DNA from: an uncultured Clostridia bacterium
Lineage (GTDB): Bacteria > Bacillota > Clostridia > Christensenellales > UBA1242
Assembly: GCA_946615295.1 (NCBI GenBank)
Contig: CAMOHL010000035.1
Location: forward strand, 1-7,234
Length of the DNA stretch: 7,234 nucleotides
Direction: 5' to 3'
Shown piece by piece: positions 1 to 6,961 of this stretch. Position 1 is the stretch's first letter; every line of letters starts with the position of its first letter. Both the position numbers and the translations under genes were made by a program. Under the pieces are notes generated by a model, which saw only the letters and a list, made by a program, of their open reading frames with translations, had not been told where the DNA came from and searched no databases.

Positions 1-1
1 C

Positions 2-1954
2 AGTAATCCAATTGTTGTGGAATTTAGTTGCCCAACAATTGTGATAGAAAACAATGACCTTGCAGAACAAGAAGTTTTGTCTTATGGCAATGCAATTTCT
101 TTGCAAGGATTTGAAATGGAAGGTCAATCTGTTACTTTGCTTGGCAACAACATGGAAGTTTTTGTTGCAACAACAGATGCTGGAAATTATAACATAAACA
201 GTTTAATCAATTTCAAATTGCAAAATCAAAATGCTAGTGGCGCAACAATAGATTCAAACATTTTGAGTTTTGCTGATGTAAACAAAGAAATTGCTGAAAC
301 CGTTCTTGCAACAACTGATTTTGGCTATGAATCAGCTTACAAAAACTATAGACTTCTTCCTGACTACAACATTATAAACAATATTGGTAGCACAAAATTT
401 TATGCACCATCAAATGTAAACTTATTTGCAAGTTCAAGCGAAAATTTACCTTATTTGATGGCAGTCAACAAAGAATACAAAGACCCAAGAACAAATGGTT
501 ATGTTCTAGAAAAAGGCAACAAATTGTATTTGCCAACATATTACGAAGATTATGATATCATAAGACCTGAAGAAGATGACGATGCAAACAACAAATACTT
601 GTCTGATATTTTCCCAATTGATTTCTTAAATTCATTCTTGTATCCTGATTTTGTTGATGAATACTATCACATTTTTGCATGTTTAACAATTGCAAACACA
701 AGCGACGACTATCAAACAAATTTTGATTCTACAATAGATATTGAATATTTTGCAGAAGAGAGAGATATTGTTATCAATTTGTATATCATGCCAAACACTG
801 TTCAATATCAAAAGAACATAAGTGCAAGAATAACACCAGCAATAGAAGCAAACTTTGAGTATAACAATGGAAACATACAAGTTGAAAACTACAATGAGCA
901 AGAAGTTTTTGATTTGAATAAAAAACTGATTTTCGACAAAAAAATAGATGGTTATGATGTTGAAATAAAAGATATTGATTTTGCAGTCAATGCTCAAACA
1001 AGTGATGACATATATTTCTATTATGTTGATGAAAACACAAAGAAAGTTGAATATTATGTTGATATAACTAATGATATTGAATTGTTGACACAAAGTGAAT
1101 ATGATATGCTTGACGACAAGACAAACTACAAATCATATTTTATCTTGACAAGTGATATTGGTGAGCCAATAGCAGGTAAAGAGTATTATATATTAGATGA
1201 TATTTCAAATGAATTTATTTTGGTTGAAATGCCAAACAAAGCAAACTTGAATTCATATTATGAAAAAGTTTATAGCAATCAAGAATATTATGCTCAACAA
1301 ATTTCTTATGAAATAATAGAAAATCCATCATCAAATTATATAAACAAATACTATGAGCTTGTTCAAGTTAATTACACAACTGAAATTGCAACATATTTTG
1401 ATTTTGTAAAGACTGCTGATGAGAAAATTTCATCACAAAAAGAATATTATATTCTTGATAATGGCAACTATGCTTTGGTTGAAAATCCACAAGAAAGTGA
1501 AATTCAAAATTATTATGAAAAAGTTGTTGAAACAAAGTATTATGACTTTGCTTTGACAGCTGACAAAGTAGTCAATGTTGCAAAAACATACTATTACAAA
1601 AAGATATATTCTATTTTGCAGGAGAATAAAGAAATCTCTCAAATTTTCAAAAGAGCAGAATTGATTTTGCAAAACAATGTTGAGTTTGTAAAGACAAGTG
1701 ATGCAAGTATTTCTCAAGAAAAAGAATATTATCGATTTGATAATGATGCTTATATTTTAGTCGACGAACCAATAGATGCAGAAATTGAAAGCTACTTTGA
1801 AAAACAAAGTAGATATGTGATAAACTATGATTCTTCACTAGAAATTTTGAATTCAACTATCAACTTAAGAATAAGAATAAACATAGAAATTGTTAAAGAT
1901 GGAGTTAGCGTTTCAAAGACAATTCCATTCTACTATAACATTATGTTTGAATAA
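2..1954 (+). CDS. Large acidic repeat-bearing protein, 5'-truncated, family unknown
   Basis: I do not recognise this family. The frame is open to the left edge; the first in-frame start (GTG at 17) has no Shine-Dalgarno before it, so the gene very probably begins upstream. Residue numbers here count that GTG as 1, giving 645 visible residues ending at TAA 1952-1954. The visible part has no signal peptide, no transmembrane segment, no LPXTG and almost no cysteine (two), and is rich in Asn, Asp, Glu, Tyr and Ile, which fits an extracellular or virion protein. Residues 1-370 are beta-strand-like with no motif I can name; an acidic patch (EEDDD) lies near 185-189. Residues 375-597 carry about five whole or half copies of a 40-residue module. 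The last 45 residues alternate hydrophobic and polar residues like a beta-sandwich. From memory, modules of this kind occur in structural proteins of gut phages; a secreted surface protein is equally possible. A strong terminator follows at once, so it is transcriptionally separate from the next gene. Base composition looks like that of its neighbours. Confidence 0.8.
   Translation, partial: SNPIVVEFSCPTIVIENNDLAEQEVLSYGNAISLQGFEMEGQSVTLLGNNMEVFVATTDAGNYNINSLINFKLQNQNASGATIDSNILSFADVNKEIAETVLATTDFGYESAYKNYRLLPDYNIINNIGSTKFYAPSNVNLFASSSENLPYLMAVNKEYKDPRTNGYVLEKGNKLYLPTYYEDYDIIRPEEDDDANNKYLSDIFPIDFLNSFLYPDFVDEYYHIFACLTIANTSDDYQTNFDSTIDIEYFAEERDIVINLYIMPNTVQYQKNISARITPAIEANFEYNNGNIQVENYNEQEVFDLNKKLIFDKKIDGYDVEIKDIDFAVNAQTSDDIYFYYVDENTKKVEYYVDITNDIELLTQSEYDMLDDKTNYKSYFILTSDIGEPIAGKEYYILDDISNEFILVEMPNKANLNSYYEKVYSNQEYYAQQISYEIIENPSSNYINKYYELVQVNYTTEIATYFDFVKTADEKISSQKEYYILDNGNYALVENPQESEIQNYYEKVVETKYYDFALTADKVVNVAKTYYYKKIYSILQENKEISQIFKRAELILQNNVEFVKTSDASISQEKEYYRFDNDAYILVDEPIDAEIESYFEKQSRYVINYDSSLEILNSTINLRIRINIEIVKDGVSVSKTIPFYYNIMFE
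1139..1807 (+). repeat. Five degenerate ~40-residue coding repeats (whole and half units)
   Basis: These are in-frame protein repeats inside the left-edge gene. The consensus is F-x-x-T-x-D-(x)6-7-K-x-Y-Y-(x)n-F/Y-x-L-V-E-x-P-(x)n-Y-Y/F-E-K. Unit 1 spans 1139-1270 (residues 375-418). Unit 2 spans 1280-1363 (422-449) and has only the second half, starting at the E-Y-Y. Unit 3 spans 1403-1525 (463-503). Unit 4 starts at 1547 (511) with a clear first half, F-A-L-T-A-D to K-T-Y-Y-Y, and then diverges. Unit 5 spans 1685-1807 (557-597). Units 3 and 5 are also alike at the DNA level at their start (TTTGTAAAGAC). The units are separated by spacers of about 4 to 25 residues, so this is not a strict tandem array. 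Alignment was by eye. Confidence 0.8.
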
Positions 1955-1955
1955 C

Positions 1956-1984
1956 AAAAACGGGCAATTTTGCTCGTTTTTTTT
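1956..1984 (+). terminator. Intrinsic terminator after the left-edge gene
   Basis: The arms 1956-1966 and 1971-1981 pair over eleven positions with one G-T wobble (AAAAACGGGCA against TGCTCGTTTTT) around the loop ATTT. The T run 1977-1984 completes it. It begins 1 nt after the stop codon. The A-rich left arm would give a U run on the other strand too, but no minus-strand gene lies to the left to use it. Confidence 0.9.
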
Positions 1985-2050
1985 GTTTATTTTAAATTAG
2001 ATATTTTGATTTGTAGATTAAAACAGCAAAAAGTTTAAAGATAATAAAAG

Positions 2051-2091
2051 TCAGTTTCAAAAAAATATGTGAAATAAGTTGTTTAAACTGA
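2051..2091. other. Inverted repeat in the intergenic region before cls
   Basis: TCAGTTT (2051-2057) and AAACTGA (2085-2091) are perfect 7-bp inverted arms 27 nt apart, and the right arm overlaps the palindrome GTTTAAAC (2081-2088). The rest of the gap (1985-2141) has no start codon worth reading on either strand and no RNA family I recognise. The hairpin is not followed by a T run, so it is not a terminator. It may be a chance pairing in AT-rich DNA. Confidence 0.3.
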
Positions 2092-2141
2092 TTGCACTTT
2101 ATGTTTTGAGCTAGATATTTTAGATTTAAGATTTATATTTG

Positions 2142-2170
2142 TTGTGTAAAAGCACAAAATAAGTTATAAT
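2142..2170 (+). promoter_or_regulatory. Sigma-A-type promoter of cls
   Basis: The -35 box TTGTGT (2142-2147) and a perfect -10 box TATAAT (2165-2170) are exactly 17 nt apart. Transcription would start near 2177, leaving a leader of about 22 nt that contains the AGGAG ribosome binding site (2189-2193). The -35 box is also half of a small dyad, TTGTG-N6-CACAA (2142-2157). Confidence 0.75.
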
Positions 2171-2198
2171 AAAAAAAATGGATTTATTAGGAGAATAG

Positions 2199-3665
2199 AT
2201 GGATATTTTAAAGATTCTTATCACAATAAACTATATTTTATGTGTGCTCGCAGTTTTTGATATGATATTCATAAACAAAAAAAAGCCCGAAAGAATTATT
2301 GCTTGGACTATTTTTTTGATTGTTCCTTTTGTTGGACTTTTTGTCTATCTACTTATTGGAGCAGGACTTAGTATATTTGTCAAAAATATGATAAAAAAGT
2401 TCAAATTATATAGCAGTGAATACAAAACTCATATCAACAAACAAATAACCTCTATTGAAACTGATAAAACAAAAAACAAATATCCAAAAGAGTTTGTTGA
2501 CCTTATTCACTTAAACTTAAAAACCTGCAACAGTTTATACAACAAATACAATCAAATTGAATATTTTGTTGACGGAGAAACCGCTGTTGATAGGTTAAAA
2601 TATGACATACAAAAAGCCAAATCATCAATACATTTGCAATTTTATATTTTTGCAAACGACAAAATTGGCAAAGAGATTATAAAACTATTGGAAGAAAAGG
2701 CAAAGCAGGGTGTTGAAGTTAGAATTCTGTATGATGCCATTGGTAGTATAAAGACAACAAAATTTGATTTTAGAAAACTTAAAAAAGCAGGGGGAAAAGT
2801 ATCTTCATTTTTTCCACCATTCCTAAATATAAAACTTTTAAACCTAAAAGCAAATTACAGAAATCATAGAAAGATTGCTGTTATAGATGGCAAAATTGCC
2901 TATACAGGTGGGCTAAATATAAGAGATGACCATTTGGGTAGAGTAAAACGACTTGCTCCTTGGAGAGATACAACCATAAGAATTGTTGGAGAATCAGTTG
3001 AATCACTTCAAAACATATTTTTGTCAGATTGGAGATTTGCAACAAAGGATTCATCAAACATTGAGAAATATTTGGATAAAAAATACTTTCCAAAATTCAA
3101 AGACAAAACAGAACAAAATGTTTTGCCAATGCAAGTTTTGGCAAGTGGACCTGATAACCCGGGGGAATCAATCAAAGAATGTATGATAAAAATGATTCAT
3201 CAAGCAAAAAAATCAATCAAAATTCAATCTCCATATTTCATACCTGATGAACATTTTATGGGAGCATTGAAACTTGCTTTGCTTTCTGGTATAGAAGTTG
3301 TTGTTATGTTTCCAAAAAAGTTCGACCATTGGTATGTGCATTTTGCTAGTTTTAGCTACATAAACGAACTGTTAAAGTTTGGACTTAAAGTGCTTGTGTA
3401 TGATGGTTTTTTGCATAGCAAAGTTTTGATTGTTGATGACAAGATTATGACAATCGGCAGTTGTAACATAGATATAAGGTCTTTTGCTTTGAATTTTGAA
3501 GACAATGTCATCATTTATAGTTCAGAGCAAACAAAAAAATATTTGGAGTATTTTGCCGAGGATGAAAAACATTGTGAAGTTTATGATGAAATAAAAAGAA
3601 AAAAGAAAAATGTATTCACAAAAATAATAATTAGCTTTTGTAGATTGTTTTCTGCACTTATGTAA
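2199..3665 (+). CDS. cls: Cardiolipin synthase (phospholipase D superfamily)
   Basis: This membrane enzyme joins two phosphatidylglycerol molecules into cardiolipin and glycerol. Its 488 residues are normal for bacterial Cls. Residues 1-57 form two N-terminal membrane helices of the PLD-N type (about 5-25 and 33-57). Two PLD domains follow. The first HKD motif is H223-x-K225-x4-D230, followed by GGLNI and then the family's PWRDT segment; the second is H406-x-K408-x4-D413, followed by GSCNIDIRSFALNFE. SPYFIPDE (344-351) is also typical. Both catalytic histidines are present, so the enzyme should be active. The start is set by AGGAG (2189-2193), 5 nt before ATG. The gene has its own promoter, and no terminator is visible before the next gene, so read-through into the membrane protein is possible. 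Other PLD-family phospholipid synthases are the only real alternative, and the RSFALNFE signature argues for Cls. Confidence 0.96.
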   Translation: MDILKILITINYILCVLAVFDMIFINKKKPERIIAWTIFLIVPFVGLFVYLLIGAGLSIFVKNMIKKFKLYSSEYKTHINKQITSIETDKTKNKYPKEFVDLIHLNLKTCNSLYNKYNQIEYFVDGETAVDRLKYDIQKAKSSIHLQFYIFANDKIGKEIIKLLEEKAKQGVEVRILYDAIGSIKTTKFDFRKLKKAGGKVSSFFPPFLNIKLLNLKANYRNHRKIAVIDGKIAYTGGLNIRDDHLGRVKRLAPWRDTTIRIVGESVESLQNIFLSDWRFATKDSSNIEKYLDKKYFPKFKDKTEQNVLPMQVLASGPDNPGESIKECMIKMIHQAKKSIKIQSPYFIPDEHFMGALKLALLSGIEVVVMFPKKFDHWYVHFASFSYINELLKFGLKVLVYDGFLHSKVLIVDDKIMTIGSCNIDIRSFALNFEDNVIIYSSEQTKKYLEYFAEDEKHCEVYDEIKRKKKNVFTKIIISFCRLFSALM

Positions 3666-3701
3666 AAATAATAAAACTATTTACACAATAACAATTTATT
3701 C

Positions 3702-3730
3702 TTTACAATAATATAAAATTATACTAAAAT
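3702..3730 (+). promoter_or_regulatory. Sigma-A-type promoter of the membrane-protein gene
   Basis: TTTACA (3702-3707) and TAAAAT (3725-3730) are 17 nt apart, each one base or so from consensus. Transcription would start near 3737, next to the GAGG ribosome binding site (3739-3742), so the leader would be only about 10 nt. A second TTTACA lies 22 bp upstream (3680-3685) but has no -10 box at a usable distance. Confidence 0.55.
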
Positions 3731-3746
3731 ATACTTGTGAGGTAAT

Positions 3747-4643
3747 ATGAAAAAAAATAATATAACACTAAAAGAAACCTTTAGCAAAAGTATAAATTAT
3801 TTGCATGGCAACTGGGCAAAAATGCTTGTTTCATCAACAATTCAATTTGCTTTGTTTTTGATTACATATTTTTTGACACATTCATTCATAATATCTTTTG
3901 TTGTGTATGGAATTTTTATTCCATCTCAGATTGCCTATATGACAAATATAAAAGATGCAAAAGTTGAAGCAGTTTATCGAATAAAAAACAAACTCAGTCA
4001 ATATTTGATTTTGTCTTTGCTAATGACAATAGTATTTGCAGTTTTTGGTTTGCTACTCATTGCACCAGCAGTTATATTCTTTGCAAATTTTGTTTTTGTT
4101 TATGAAATAATCGCAAAAGAAGACACTGACATTGTTTCTGCTTTTAAAAAAGCAAGAGAACACAGCAAGGGATATAGAGGCAAAATTGCACTTGTTTGTT
4201 TGATATTTATGCTACTATTTGTTTTGCTTGTTGGTTTTGGCATTTTGTTTATGTTTTTGATTGGCTTACTTTTCCCAATACTCAACATATCAATTCCATT
4301 CATTTGGACATTTGTGAATGCTCCTGGTTTTGTTTATTTTGGTATGATTATTGGACTATCAGCATTTCTTGTGTTTATGTTTCCTATTGAAATGGTTGTT
4401 ATTTCAAATTTATATCATAGCATAGAAAATATGAAAAATATTGATGACAGTGATTTTGAAGATGAAGAAAATATACAAGAAGAAAACCAAGAAGAAAAGA
4501 ATGACGAAAATAATTTTCAAACAGAAATAGAAAAGGTTATTCCTTCAATGGTAGAAGAAAAACAAGAGCCACAAGAAGAAATCAAAAAAGAAATAGACAA
4601 TGACAGCAATGATGGTGATGAACCTGCTGATTATATTTATTAA
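3747..4643 (+). CDS. Polytopic membrane protein with acidic C-terminal tail (DUF975/YciC-like)
   Basis: No biochemical role can be assigned. The 298 residues divide into a short basic N-terminus, about six membrane helices between residues 26 and 220 (roughly 26-44, 45-63, 84-120 as one or two, 146-178, 185-220), and a charged tail from 226 to 298. Between helices, residues 121-146 (I-I-A-K-E-D-T ... A-F-K-K-A-R-E-H-S-K-G) resemble the loop of DUF975/YciC-type integral membrane proteins, where a conserved A-x-x-x-S/A-x-x-x-x-K-G stretch joins two helices; this is by memory of the pattern only. The tail holds 28 Asp/Glu in 73 residues, many Gln and Asn, and looks disordered. The start is supported by GAGG (3739-3742), 4 nt before ATG. 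It lies 81 nt after cls with its own likely promoter and is closed by a terminator. Proximity to cls suggests, but does not show, a membrane-lipid-related role. Confidence 0.85.
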   Translation: MKKNNITLKETFSKSINYLHGNWAKMLVSSTIQFALFLITYFLTHSFIISFVVYGIFIPSQIAYMTNIKDAKVEAVYRIKNKLSQYLILSLLMTIVFAVFGLLLIAPAVIFFANFVFVYEIIAKEDTDIVSAFKKAREHSKGYRGKIALVCLIFMLLFVLLVGFGILFMFLIGLLFPILNISIPFIWTFVNAPGFVYFGMIIGLSAFLVFMFPIEMVVISNLYHSIENMKNIDDSDFEDEENIQEENQEEKNDENNFQTEIEKVIPSMVEEKQEPQEEIKKEIDNDSNDGDEPADYIY

Positions 4644-4664
4644 AAATAATTTTAAAAATTTATC

Positions 4665-4703
4665 AAAAAAGCTAATATTTTGAAAAAAATATTAGTTTTT
4701 TTT
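4665..4703 (+). terminator. AU-rich intrinsic terminator with GAAA loop
   Basis: CTAATATTTT (4672-4681) pairs perfectly with AAAATATTAG (4686-4695) around the loop GAAA (4682-4685). A G-T pair (4671/4696) and an A run paired with T's (4665-4670 with 4697-4702) extend the stem. Eight T's (4696-4703) follow. The stem has only one G-C pair. It isolates the membrane-protein gene from spoVT. Confidence 0.85.
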
Positions 4704-4745
4704 ATTTTTTTGCTTATTTTCACATAATTTTTTTAAAAAAACTCA

Positions 4746-4755
4746 ATACTAAAAT
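4746..4755 (+). promoter_or_regulatory. Candidate -10 region of spoVT
   Basis: ATACTAAAAT here is identical to the ten bases ending the promoter of the upstream membrane-protein gene (3721-3730) and lies at a similar distance from its start codon. TAAAAT (4750-4755) could be a -10 box, but the -35 position holds only a T run, so the site is weak by the sigma-A standard. I do not find a convincing sigma-G site either; CATAATT at 4723-4729 resembles a sigma-G -10 but lacks a partner at -35. Confidence 0.25.
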
Positions 4756-4768
4756 CAAGGAGATAATA

Positions 4769-5299
4769 ATGAAAGCCACAGGAGTTGTTCGTAGAATTGA
4801 TGAATTAGGAAGAATAGTTATTCCAAAAGAAATAAGAAGAACACTAAAGATAAAGGAAGGAACTCCACTAGAAATTTATAGTGGAGAAGAAGGAGAATTG
4901 ATACTAAAAAAATATTCTCCAATTTTTGATTTGAGTATTGTTGCAGGTGAAATTGCTGAGAGCATACATTCAATTTTGCAAAAATCTGTTTTGATAACTG
5001 ATATGGAAAAAATTATTGCGACAAATAATTCAATAAAAAATAAATACATAGACAGCACTATTGACAACAAAATTGAAAAACTTATAAATCAAAGAAAAAG
5101 TCAAATTGTGTCAACTGCAGAAGAAAATGTTTTGTTGTTTTTAAACACCACAGTAAAAAATTTTGCAATCAGTCCAATTTTGACGAACGGTGATGTCTAT
5201 GGCTCTATCATAATTTTTGATGAAAACAAGTTGGTTGAAGAAACTGACAAGATTTTATGCTCAAGTTTTGCAGAGTTTGTAAGCAAACAAATAGGTTGA
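4769..5299 (+). CDS. spoVT: Stage V sporulation protein T, AbrB-type transcription regulator
   Basis: In B. subtilis SpoVT is a DNA-binding regulator that tunes sigma-G-dependent genes in the forespore. The 176 residues closely match its 178-residue form. Residues 1-50 are the AbrB swapped-hairpin DNA-binding domain, opening MKATGVVRRIDELGRIVIPK and continuing EIRRTLKIKEGTPLEIY and LILKKYSPI, nearly identical to the Bacillus protein. Residues 55-176 form the GAF-like effector domain, which is more diverged (SVLITD, SPILTNGDVYGSIIIF). An excellent AAGGAG ribosome binding site (4757-4762) stands 6 nt before ATG. The stop TGA is followed after a single base by the next ATG, so the flippase gene is co-transcribed and probably translationally coupled. 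The order spoVT-flippase matches spoVT-yabM in B. subtilis. Abh/AbrB proteins themselves are about half this length and lack the GAF-like half, so they are excluded. Confidence 0.96.
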   Translation: MKATGVVRRIDELGRIVIPKEIRRTLKIKEGTPLEIYSGEEGELILKKYSPIFDLSIVAGEIAESIHSILQKSVLITDMEKIIATNNSIKNKYIDSTIDNKIEKLINQRKSQIVSTAEENVLLFLNTTVKNFAISPILTNGDVYGSIIIFDENKLVEETDKILCSSFAEFVSKQIG

Positions 5300-5300
5300 T

Positions 5301-6959
5301 ATGGAAAAAATAAAATCAAGCTTTCTCTTTGGAACGATTATACTTTTGATTTCAAATTTGATAACAAAAGTTATTGGTGCGATTTATAGAATTCCACTTC
5401 TCAAAATTTTGGGAATGGAAGGGCTAGGGCAATATCAAATGATATTGCCAATTTTTGCATTGTTTTTGGTGCTTTCAAGTGGGGGCCTAGTTGTTACACT
5501 CAGCAAATTTGTTTCAAAAGCAACCGAACAAAAAAATTTACAAAACAGCAAAAAAATTCTATATGCAGGGCTAACAATTGCACTGTTTTTTTCAGGTATA
5601 TTCTCTTTGATACTCATTGCAATTTCGCCAAAAATCTCTTCAATTCAAAGCAGTGGGGGACTATATAAATCATATTTTGCAATAGCACCTGCAATTGTTA
5701 TAGGCAGTTTGCTTGCAGTTTTTAGGGGCTATTTTTTAGGCAAGAAAAAGATGATATATGCCGGCTCACAGCAAGTTATAGAAGCAGTTTGCAAGTTGAT
5801 TTTTAGTTTAATATTGTCATACAAACTTTTAAAGTATGGTTATTCTATGGCGGTTTTAGGGGCTATTATAGGCATAGGATTATCTGAGTTTGTAGCATTG
5901 ATTTTTTCAATTGTTATATATCAAACAACAAAAAAGAAAGATTATTTTGCTTTGAAAAGGTCATTGAAAAACAAAAAAACAGTTGTCATAAAAAAAACAT
6001 ATTCGTTTGACAATCAAAACACAAAAGTTTATCATTCAAAAAACAGATATTTGTCTTTTGGAATGGCGATAAAAAAAGTGTTTTCTTTTTCGTTTTTTGT
6101 TATGCTTCAAGCTTGCATTTTGCCACTTGTCAATGCAATAGATAGCATCGTGATTGTTCCACTTTTGATAAGAGCTGGCATCATAAAAACAGTCGCATAT
6201 TCACTTTATGGAATTGAAAATGGTATTGTGTCATCTATTGTTGCACTTCCAACCATCATTGCTTCAGCAGTTGGTTCTGCTGTTATTCCAAACATAAAAA
6301 CAGGAAATAAAAATTTGGAAGCCACTTCAAAAAATATAAAAAATTCTTTCAATATTGTTTGGCTGACTTCAATATTTTTTGTTGTTGTGTTTGTATTTTT
6401 TTCAAGAGAAATAACTTCATTTTTGTATGGCTCTGGACTAAACAATAATATTATGGACGAACTTAACATTTCATCGGATTTATTGAGAATAAATAGCTTC
6501 AATATTTTGTATCTAAATATGTTGAGTTTGTCAACAAGTGTTTTGCAGGGGTTAGAAAAAAACAAAGTTCCAGTTTTAAATCTTGCTATTGCAGGAATTT
6601 TGAGATTGTTTTTGATGATTCTGCTTTTATCTATTGACAAAATCAACATCTATGGCACAGCGATTGCTGATATGGCATTTTTCTCTTTTGCATTTATGTT
6701 GAATTTGAGAGAAATAAAAAAGACCGTTAATTTTAGTTTTAAAATAAAGAACTTTTTGTTTTTGCCAGCACTTTGCTGTTTGACTATGGGTGGGGTTATG
6801 CTACTTCTCAAAATGGGACTATCCGGACTTTTAGGTTCAAAGATTTTGACTATGCTCATTATGGCTTGTGGTGGAATTATATATCTTGTTTTGCTATTAG
6901 CAACAAAACTATTAAATTTTAGAGAAATATTTTTGAGTTTCAAAAAGAGAGCAAAGTGA
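5301..6959 (+). CDS. spoVB: SpoVB/YabM-type lipid-linked polysaccharide flippase (MOP superfamily)
   Basis: This is an integral membrane protein of the polysaccharide-transporter/MurJ branch of the MOP (MATE-like) superfamily; relatives move lipid-linked sugar precursors across the membrane, and SpoVB is needed for spore cortex. The 552 residues (family usually about 500-540) hold some 12-14 membrane helices. Family marks are GAIYRIPLLKILGMEGLGQYQ (26-46), an SSGGLVVTLSKFVSKA stretch (59-74), FRGYFLGKKKMIYAGSQQVIE (141-161), and QGLEKNKVPVLNLAIAGILR (416-435). A strongly basic cytoplasmic-type loop, about residues 209-260, separates the two halves and explains the slight extra length. The start lies 1 nt after spoVT's stop, with a weak AGG (5293-5295) inside spoVT, so translation is probably coupled. 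Position beside spoVT makes it the positional counterpart of B. subtilis YabM; whether it does the cortex job of SpoVB cannot be decided from sequence, so the symbol is a family label. Confidence 0.9.
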   Translation: MEKIKSSFLFGTIILLISNLITKVIGAIYRIPLLKILGMEGLGQYQMILPIFALFLVLSSGGLVVTLSKFVSKATEQKNLQNSKKILYAGLTIALFFSGIFSLILIAISPKISSIQSSGGLYKSYFAIAPAIVIGSLLAVFRGYFLGKKKMIYAGSQQVIEAVCKLIFSLILSYKLLKYGYSMAVLGAIIGIGLSEFVALIFSIVIYQTTKKKDYFALKRSLKNKKTVVIKKTYSFDNQNTKVYHSKNRYLSFGMAIKKVFSFSFFVMLQACILPLVNAIDSIVIVPLLIRAGIIKTVAYSLYGIENGIVSSIVALPTIIASAVGSAVIPNIKTGNKNLEATSKNIKNSFNIVWLTSIFFVVVFVFFSREITSFLYGSGLNNNIMDELNISSDLLRINSFNILYLNMLSLSTSVLQGLEKNKVPVLNLAIAGILRLFLMILLLSIDKINIYGTAIADMAFFSFAFMLNLREIKKTVNFSFKIKNFLFLPALCCLTMGGVMLLLKMGLSGLLGSKILTMLIMACGGIIYLVLLLATKLLNFREIFLSFKKRAK

Positions 6960-6961
6960 TT

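Noticed and set aside
17..19. GTG at 17 as the true start of the left-edge gene
   Set aside because: No Shine-Dalgarno lies before it and the frame stays open to base 2, so an internal valine codon of a longer gene is more likely.
683..1717. Minus-strand open frames at 683-1093 and 1433-1717
   Set aside because: They lie opposite the left-edge gene, have no ribosome binding site, and give Cys/Ile/Phe-rich products typical of antisense reading of AT-rich coding DNA.
2142..2157. Rex operator upstream of cls
   Set aside because: The half-sites fit, but the spacing is 6 instead of 8 and the flanking A/T positions do not match, so I report only a dyad.
2983..3186. Plus-strand 67-residue frame inside cls
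   Set aside because: It overlaps conserved cls coding sequence in another frame and has no ribosome binding site or recognisable domain.
3661..3685. TGTAAA/TTTACA inverted repeat after cls as a terminator
   Set aside because: The arms are only 6 bp of mostly A-T pairs and no T run follows.
4723..4729. Sigma-G-type -10 (CATAATT) for spoVT
   Set aside because: The matching -35 position contains only part of the terminator's T run and no GHATR-like box.
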